Below are positions 50,795 to 57,200 of a stretch of DNA of 64,000 bases, in pieces. The stretch lies in the NCBI GenBank assembly GCA_016180645.1, contig JACPAV010000020.1, forward strand, positions 1 through 64,000. The letters are read 5' to 3'. The DNA is from Nitrospirota bacterium. GTDB lineage: Bacteria; JACPQY01. The first letter of the stretch is position 1; each line of letters starts with the position of its first letter. A model generated the notes under the pieces. That model was not told where the DNA came from. It did not search any database and saw only the letters and a list, made by a program, of their open reading frames with translations. Both the position numbers and the translations under genes were made by a program.

Positions 50795-52514
50795 GTGGTT
50801 CGGACGGGGTGAAGACCGTCGGAGGCCGACGACGGGTGGCCGAAGGCTTGGAGGCTTTCCAAGGGTGTTTCAAACCGGACGAAGTGTGGAGAGTGGGAAG
50901 CCGGTCTGGATCTGGAACGATGGGGTGGAGCACGTGATAATCGTCGGCATCAGCGGGGCGGGGAAGACGACGTTTCTCAAGTACCTGGCGAATTGCATCA
51001 TCTCCGGGGGCGGGGGGTATCTCCATGTGACAGGTAAGCCGACAGATGAGGTCCTGAAAACGCTGCACTGGATGGCGGTTCACGCGGGGCGGGGAGACCA
51101 GTTCTATCTGCTGGACATCAACCGGATCGGGCGCGACGGGCCCGCAGTGCCACGATGGCAGACGACGCCGGGATCGGATGGCCATTCCAATCGTCGTCCC
51201 TGGAGCGGAGCGGAAGGGACCGTACCCGGAGGTCCATGGATGGACCGGGAGGGTGCGGACCGAGAGGCTGCGGGGGTATATGGTCGGGCGCTTCGAACCC
51301 ATCGGTGGGATCCGTTGTTCGGTTTGACGGCCCCGGAACAGGTTCAAGTGGTTCTGAGCGTGCTGGACCCCGAATATTTCCGGGGCGACAAGATCTACTA
51401 CTCGGAAATGGCCACGAGTTTCCTGCATCCGCTGATGCAAGCGCTGCGAAGCACGGGCGTGAGGTACACCCTCAAGGATGTAAGGGCTTTCTTTGCGTAT
51501 CCGGAACTGGCCGTACGGTATCTCCGGAGTGGAACGTATCGCCGCTCGCAAGGGATTCCGGAAGAGGTGAAACTCTTGGAGGACGAGCTGCTCCGATACC
51601 AGATGTCAAAAAGCAACACGGACAAGTTGGCCATGATGCTGTCGCAGATGGACGCGAACCTCCGGTTTTTTACCAGCCCTCCGTACGATGAAGTCTTCTG
51701 CCCGGCTGTCCCGGACTTTGAGATGATGGATTGCATCCGAGGGAATGCCGTGGTGGCCGTGTGTCTGGCGCCCATGGGGCGGGAGGATATCGCACGGAGG
51801 TTCGGGCGACTTTTCGTGGCAAACCTGAAGGCTTCCATCGGGCGGATTCTGATGAATCTCTCGTACCAGAAGCCCGACCCTATCTTCACGGTAGCTCTGG
51901 ATGAGTTCGGCGCGTTTGCTTCTCCGCAGATGGCGGTGTTATTCGAGCAATGCCGGGAGGCGCGGGTTCGACTCATTCCCGCGTTGCAGACAATCGAGAC
52001 ATTGGAGGACCCGAGCCTGGGGTTGAATCCTTCTTTTCGGAAAAGGGTCTTCGAAAACTGCGCCGTCAAGATGTTTTTTACTCTCGGGGCGGACAGCGCG
52101 GATATCGCTCAAGGTTACTTTGGACAGACGCGCAAAACATATCGGTCGGTGAGCCGGTCGGACCAACGCGGGCTTTCGATGGCCGCGCATGGGCTTTCCC
52201 ACCTGGGTCGGAGTTTGGGCAAGGGCTGGCAGGAGGGATACCAGGAGCGGGAGGCGTGGACGGTTCCGGCTCGCGAATTCATAGGGCTCAGGAAGTGGGA
52301 GGCGATTGTGGACGAGGGAGACTCAGTGCCGCGCCGGGCGGATTTGATGCGCCTGTTTGACTGCCCGGAGGGACATGAGATGAGATTGCTGTCCCATCAG
52401 GGGCACTTTGTGGGGCGGCTGCCACAGAAAGAAGGGAGGCCCGTGGGTCCGGGATCGGTCAGCATGCTGAACATGTGGGAGTCCTGCGTGAAGCAAGTCA
52501 GGCTGCAATGCTAA
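50787..52514 (+). CDS. traD: Type IV coupling protein (VirD4/TraD family)
   Basis: A 575-residue coupling ATPase that would bring substrate to the secretion channel. It has Walker A GISGAGKTT at about residue 54 (VEHVIIVGISGAGKTTFLKY) and Walker B VALDEFG at about 368, followed by MAVLFEQCREARVRLIPALQ. That is the usual TraD/VirD4 signature. N-terminal membrane helices are missing, so the neighbouring small membrane protein may supply the anchor. Between the two Walker motifs (about residues 120-158) lies repeat-derived sequence: a family B module split by a 19-codon family A module. It is shorter than F TraD. The start ATG has AAGGAGG upstream. Confidence 0.82.
   Translation: MFRWFGRGEDRRRPTTGGRRLGGFPRVFQTGRSVESGKPVWIWNDGVEHVIIVGISGAGKTTFLKYLANCIISGGGGYLHVTGKPTDEVLKTLHWMAVHAGRGDQFYLLDINRIGRDGPAVPRWQTTPGSDGHSNRRPWSGAEGTVPGGPWMDREGADREAAGVYGRALRTHRWDPLFGLTAPEQVQVVLSVLDPEYFRGDKIYYSEMATSFLHPLMQALRSTGVRYTLKDVRAFFAYPELAVRYLRSGTYRRSQGIPEEVKLLEDELLRYQMSKSNTDKLAMMLSQMDANLRFFTSPPYDEVFCPAVPDFEMMDCIRGNAVVAVCLAPMGREDIARRFGRLFVANLKASIGRILMNLSYQKPDPIFTVALDEFGAFASPQMAVLFEQCREARVRLIPALQTIETLEDPSLGLNPSFRKRVFENCAVKMFFTLGADSADIAQGYFGQTRKTYRSVSRSDQRGLSMAAHGLSHLGRSLGKGWQEGYQEREAWTVPAREFIGLRKWEAIVDEGDSVPRRADLMRLFDCPEGHEMRLLSHQGHFVGRLPQKEGRPVGPGSVSMLNMWESCVKQVRLQC
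51148..51260. repeat. Family B module, copy 2, split by a family A module
   Basis: Left part ends GCCACGATGGCAG (51161), right part resumes ACCGTACCCGG (51219). Joined, they match copy 1 at 47134. The intervening 57 bp is a family A unit. Confidence 0.85.
51162..51218 (+). mobile_element. Family A module inserted in a family B module (defines unit ends)
   Basis: It is 57 bp and, in the T4CP frame, exactly 19 codons (TTPGSDGHSNRRPWSGAEG). Because both ends can be shifted by the shared AC, a 2-bp duplication is possible. This is the cleanest view of what family A is and how long it is. Confidence 0.82.
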
Positions 52515-52539
52515 ACGGCTCGTGTTCGAAAGGCGGTGC

Positions 52540-52592
52540 CCGGACGGCGGACCGTACCCGGAGCGCCAAGGATGGCGCGAGAGGGTGCACCC
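52540..52592. repeat. Family B module, copy 3, upstream of the transglycosylase
   Basis: A diverged unit with CGGACCGTACCCGGAGCGCC and an inner AGCGCCAAGGATGGCGCG hairpin. It fills the leader of the next gene. Confidence 0.7.
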
Positions 52593-52596
52593 TGAC

Positions 52597-53361
52597 GTGA
52601 GTATGCTGTGGGGTGTGGTCTTGGCTGCGATCGTCGCTCTTGACTCGACGCAAGGACCGGATGATTCTTCATCTCGCGGCGTAAAGGCCGAACGGCCGTT
52701 CCGCTCGCCGCCCTTGGAGCGAAGCGCAGAGGGTCGTCCGTGGCTCGTGCTACGCAGCGAGGCGCCGCTTCGCAGAGTAGCAAGCGGAGCGGAGGGGACG
52801 GAGTGCCAGGATCCTTTCACACCAGCAGCGGTCGAGTTCGGTCTGTCGCCGAAGTTGCTGTACGCGATTGCAAAGGTGGAAAGTGGCGCGCGGCGAAACG
52901 CTCTAAACGTGAGAGGCAAAGGTTATCAGGGGCTGTTGCCTTCCGAAGCGGCCGGTAAGGCGCAGGTTGCCTGGCGTAGGGGGGAATCGTTTGACCTGTG
53001 CGTCATGCAGATCAATTCGCAGCATCTGGGGAAGGAGCTGGCGCGGGGAGAAGCTGTACACCTGTTGGACGCTGGCGATTGTGTTCGGCGTGGAGCACGC
53101 ATACTTGCAGAGAACTATCTCCGGACCAAGGACATCTTACGGGCAATTGCGTTGTACCACAGCCCGAATCGGGCGCGGGGCGATGCTTATGCGTTGAAGG
53201 TAATGCGTGCATGGCGGGCCATTGGGAGTGAAAGGCTTTGCGTCGAGGCGGTTGAGCCTTGGGATGGTGTTGGCAAGGTCGAAGCCCAGTCAAATAGGGT
53301 GAGTGAACCGCGCAAGAACAACCGCCAAGCGCGCCTTGTTGGTCGGGCTTCCTTCAGGTAG
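52597..53361 (+). CDS. Lytic transglycosylase (SLT domain), conjugation-associated
   Basis: A secreted protein of 254 residues. A short signal segment (MLWGVVLAAIVALD) is followed by about 50 residues of family A repeat. The SLT domain then reads LLYAIAKVESGARRNALN (with the catalytic Glu), LCVMQINSQHLGKEL and RAIALYHSPNRARGDAYALKVMRAW. It cuts peptidoglycan to let the secretion channel pass, like VirB1. It is the last gene of the plus-strand transfer arm. I use GTG 52597; ATG 52603 is two codons on. The repeat keeps the signal and the domain in one frame. Confidence 0.82.
   Translation: MSMLWGVVLAAIVALDSTQGPDDSSSRGVKAERPFRSPPLERSAEGRPWLVLRSEAPLRRVASGAEGTECQDPFTPAAVEFGLSPKLLYAIAKVESGARRNALNVRGKGYQGLLPSEAAGKAQVAWRRGESFDLCVMQINSQHLGKELARGEAVHLLDAGDCVRRGARILAENYLRTKDILRAIALYHSPNRARGDAYALKVMRAWRAIGSERLCVEAVEPWDGVGKVEAQSNRVSEPRKNNRQARLVGRASFR
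52646..52799. repeat. Compound family A repeat inside the transglycosylase gene
   Basis: Reads STQGPDDSSSRG then a rearranged unit ending AGCGGAGGGG. It separates signal peptide and SLT domain, in frame. Confidence 0.75.
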
Positions 53362-53636
53362 CGAAACCCCGTTCTTCACCGTCAGAGTTCCCATAGTCCA
53401 GCGTGTGTTGGTCGAGCTTGCGCCAGAAGGCCATCACGCTGCGTGAGGGTTCGGTCAAATTCTTTGCATGGCGACGACTTGCCCCTTATCCCGAAGGCAT
53501 GCTGGAGAGAATTCCGAAGTGGGCACTGGCATCGCGCAGCAAGTCTGATGTCAATCACGTCCCCAAGACCGACGTACCAGACCAGAGTTGAAATCAGGCA
53601 ACAATGCCCCTGGCCAATGAGGAGCCGGTGAGGAAC
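53362..53636. other. Intergenic stretch without a supported gene
   Basis: A 62-codon open frame lies here, but I see no domain, and the neighbours do not support it. It separates the transfer arm from the toxin-antitoxin and recombinase region. Confidence 0.4.
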
Positions 53637-53918
53637 CTATCTTGAGGGCGTTCGTTTTTCCGCCTGAAGCTTTTCCTTAACCCAGCGGTTTATCAGGAAA
53701 GTGGAGGACATGCCCCGCCTTCTTGCGAGCTGCTGCACTTGCCGAGAGAGCCTTTCATCGAGGGCGCAATATGTCGTCTCCGACTGGATGTCCACGTCGA
53801 TAGAAACGGGTTTCGTATTCGGCCAATAGTCGGACAGGTCGTGCGTATCCCAGAACTCCCCGATCTCCCGATAGGACTTGGCTCCCGATAGGGAACTCCT
53901 GCCTCTCCTAGATCTCAT
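53637..53918 (-). CDS. brnA: BrnA-like antitoxin (CopG/ribbon-helix-helix type)
   Basis: A 93-residue protein with REIGEFWDTHDLSDYW, VDIQSETTYCALDERLSRQ and a C-terminal segment (RRRGMSSTFLINRWVKEKL). This is a pattern of antitoxins paired with BrnT-like toxins: an acidic toxin-binding start and a DNA-binding end. It overlaps the toxin gene by eleven bases, toxin first, as in BrnT/BrnA modules. It should neutralise the toxin and repress the operon. Confidence 0.78.
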   Translation of the reverse strand: MRSRRGRSSLSGAKSYREIGEFWDTHDLSDYWPNTKPVSIDVDIQSETTYCALDERLSRQVQQLARRRGMSSTFLINRWVKEKLQAEKRTPSR

Positions 53919-54204
53919 TTCTCCTCCGTTCGGACCGACTCATGTCTCTTGCGGATAGTATGAGGGCTTGGTGGTTTTTCTTCAACACGAAGAACGCAAT
54001 CAAGTATCGTCCGGAACGTGTGCGTCCCATGGCCTCGTACACATTCTCACCCTTGCGGTACCCCTTTTCAACGAAGCGGAATGAGGGAAGATTTGACAGG
54101 AGTTCCCGTACTTCACTTTTCTCTACGTGGTGTTTCGTGGCCAACTTGTGGACGATATCGTCGAGCCAGATAAGTCCATCGATTCTCAACCGTCCGCGGG
54201 CCAC
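53908..54204 (-). CDS. brnT: BrnT-like ribonuclease toxin
   Basis: A 98-residue protein with the BrnT layout. It reads GLIWLDDIVHKLATKHHVEK SEVRELL near the start (a Trp-Asp segment, then a helix), then RFVEKGYRKGENVYEAMGRT, RYLIAFFVL and SARDMSRSERRR. The RDM..SER ending is characteristic. BrnT folds like RelE-type RNases and cuts mRNA. The start is GTG at 54204, three bases after the stop of the giant recombinase-lipoprotein frame, so this module is directly downstream of it. A TTG a few codons later could be the start instead. Confidence 0.75.
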   Translation of the reverse strand: MARGRLRIDGLIWLDDIVHKLATKHHVEKSEVRELLSNLPSFRFVEKGYRKGENVYEAMGRTRSGRYLIAFFVLKKNHQALILSARDMSRSERRRNEI

Positions 54205-54207
54205 GGA

Positions 54208-57200
54208 TTACGGCAGGTTCGTAACGGGGACGGGGGTGAGGCGGTTGACGGTGGTGCCGTCGCCGAGCTGGCCGAAATCGCCGCGTCCCCAGCATTTGAC
54301 CGCGCCGTCGGAAAGAAGGGAACAGGTGTGAGAGGCTCCCCCCGCGACGGCCACACCGCCCGAAAGGGAAGACACGGCGATGGGAGTCAGGCGATTAGCG
54401 GTCGTCCCGTCCCCAAGCTGACCGTAGCCATTGTTCCCCCAGCATTTCACCGTGCCGTCGGAAAGAAGGGAACAGGTGTGAGAGGCGCCCCCCGCGACGG
54501 CGACAGTTCCCGACAGGCTGCTCACGGCCACGGGGGTCGATTTGTCCGCCGCCGTCCCATCCCCGATCTGACCGGTGTTATTCTGCCCCCAGCATTTCAC
54601 CGTGCCGTCGGATAGAAGGGAACAGGTGTGATCGTAGCTCCCCGCCACGGCCACAGTTCCCGACAGGTTGCTCACGGCCACGGGGTTCGATTTGTCCGCC
54701 GTCGTCCCATCCCCAAGCTGACCGAAGAGATTGTACCCCCAGCACTTCACCGTGCCGTCGGAAAGAAGGGAACAGGTGTGGGAGGTGCCCCCCGCCACGG
54801 CCACAGTTCCCGACAGGCTGCTCACGGCCACGGGGTTCGATTTGTTCACCGTCGTCCCGTCCCCAAGCTGACCGAAGAGATTGTACCCCCAGCACTTCAC
54901 CGTGCCGTCGGAAAGAAGGGAACAGGTGTGAAGCCCGCCCCCCACGATGGCCACACCGCCCGACAGGCTGCTCACGGCCACGGGGGTCGACTTGTCGGCG
55001 GTCGTCCCGTCCCCGAGTTGGCCAAAATTGTTGGCACCTCCGCCGCCCCAGCATTTCACCGTGCCGTCGGAAAGAAGCGAACAGGTGTGATTCTGGCCCC
55101 CGGACACGGCGACACCGCCCGTGAGATTGCTCACGGCCACGGGGGTCGTCTTTTGCGCCCCCGTCCCGTCCCCAAGCTGACCGTAGAGATTGTATCCCCA
55201 GCATTTCATCGTGCCGTCGGAAAGAAGGGAACAGGTGTGATTGCCGAGGTGGGCGGTGAGTCCTTCGCGCCACGGCCGGGCAGGGGCGCCGGAGGCAGTG
55301 CCTTCGTGGAGGCGCGGAAGTTTCACGCCCATCGGGCTGGCGGGCATGGAGACGGTAACGCGAGTCGATTTGTCTACCGTCGTCCCGTCCCCAAGCTCAC
55401 CGTAGAGATTGTTCCCCCAGCATTTCACCGTCCCATCCGAGGCGAGGGCGCAGGTGTGGGAGTTCCCTCCCGCCACGGCAACCGCGCCCGAAAGGGCGGA
55501 AACGACGACCGGAGTCGTCTTGTTCGCCGTCGTCCCGTCCCCAAGCTGACCATTGAGATTGTATCCCCAGCATTTCACCTTCCCATCCGAGGCGAGGGCG
55601 CAGGTGTGGTAGATCCCTCCCGCCATGGCGACCGCGCCGGAAAGGGTGGAAACGGCCACCGGAGTCGTCTTGTCCGCCGTCGTCCCATCCCCAAGCCCGC
55701 CATACAAATTGCGGCCCCAGCATTTCACCGTTCCATCCGAGGCGAGGGCGCAGGCGTGATAGTACCCTCCCGCCACGGCGACCGCGCCGGAAAGGGAGGT
55801 GACGGTCACGGGGGTCGATTTATTGACCGTCGTCCCGTCCCCAAGCTGACCAGAGCCATTGTCACCCCAGCATTTCACCGTGCCGTCGGAAAGAAGGGAA
55901 CAGGTGTGCCAGTTGCCCCCCGCGACGGCGACAGCCCCGCTCAGCGCGGACACGGCGATCGGGGTCGATTTGCCCACCGTCGTCCCGTCCCCTAGCCGAC
56001 CGCTGCCATTGTACCCCCAGCATTTCACCGTGCCGTCGGATAGGAGGGAACAGGTGTGAATATTACCCCCCGCGACGGCGACAGCCCCGCTCAGCGTGGA
56101 CACAGCGATGGGCGTCGTCTTATTCACCGTCGTCCCGTCCCCAAGCTGACCCTCGTTATTGTCCCCCCAGCACTTCACTTTGCCGTCGGAATGAAGGGAG
56201 CAGGTGTGATTGTAGCCCCCCGCAACGGCTACAGCCGCGCTCAGCGCGGACACAGCGACGGGGGTCGATTTATTGACCGTCGTCCCATCCCCAAGCTGAC
56301 CACTGGAATTGTATCCCCAGCATTTCACCGCTCCACCGGAGGCGAGGACGCACGTGTGGTAGCCGAAGTGGGTCGTGACGACCTGCGCAATGCCGATGGT
56401 GGACCACGTGAGGGCGGATTTTTCGACGGTGTTGGATTCGACGTTGAGGGCTTCATCGCGGGCGCGGACGCGGTAGTAGACTTTGGTTCCCTGCGTGAGC
56501 GAGCCGTCGTTGTACGTCGTCGCACCGGCCGAGGTTGTGAACGTCACGCTCCAGGTGGTGGTGCAGTAGTTGGGCGTGGTGGCGCGACAGATTTGGTACA
56601 CGATCGCGCCGGAAGCGCTCACGGTGTCCGACGCCGCGCTCCATGCGAGATCAACGTTCGTTGCCGACGTTGCCGTGGCGGAGGTCAGCCCGCCGAACGT
56701 CGGCGGCGTGTTGTCGAATGTGAACGCGTTCCCCGCGCCGGGCGTTTCGATGTTCGTCACGTTGTCGCTCGCCCGGGACTTGATCGTGTATGCGCTTCCA
56801 CTGACCCACGTTGGAAGTGTGAAGGAAGAATTCCATGAGGTGGTCCCCGACGTGGCAAGCCACACAAGCCCCGCCTGCCATGCGGAAGTTCCATCCCAGT
56901 AGAAGCTGTCGGAATTCCTCTGAACGGAAAGCTGCACGGTGTTGATTCCGCTTCCGGCGCCATCCGCAGCCGTACCGGAAATGAGGGCCAGCGAACTTAG
57001 CTTCGCGTTGTTGGCGGGCGTTGTGATCGCGGACGACGGCGCCGCCGTATCCGGTTTGAAGCCGTCCGAGAACGCCCACGCGCCGAAATTGTTGACATTG
57101 TCCTTACCACGAACGCAGTGGTAGTAGGTCGTTCCATTCGTCAGCGCGAGTCCGGTGCGATTGATGTTCGTGGCCACCAGTTGCGTGGTGCCGGCCATGT

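Noticed and set aside
53403-53591. A short frame that might be a transposase remnant
   Set aside because: No catalytic motif and no inverted repeats around it; too little to call.
54628-55995. A 455-codon plus-strand frame in the RCC1 region
   Set aside because: It is the antisense translation of the RCC1 repeats (for example HRAVGKKGTGV repeated) and has no independent support.
54230-56380. Regularly spaced repeats suggesting a CRISPR array
   Set aside because: The units are about 150 bp, translate without stops and encode RCC1 blades; there are no unique spacers of constant length.
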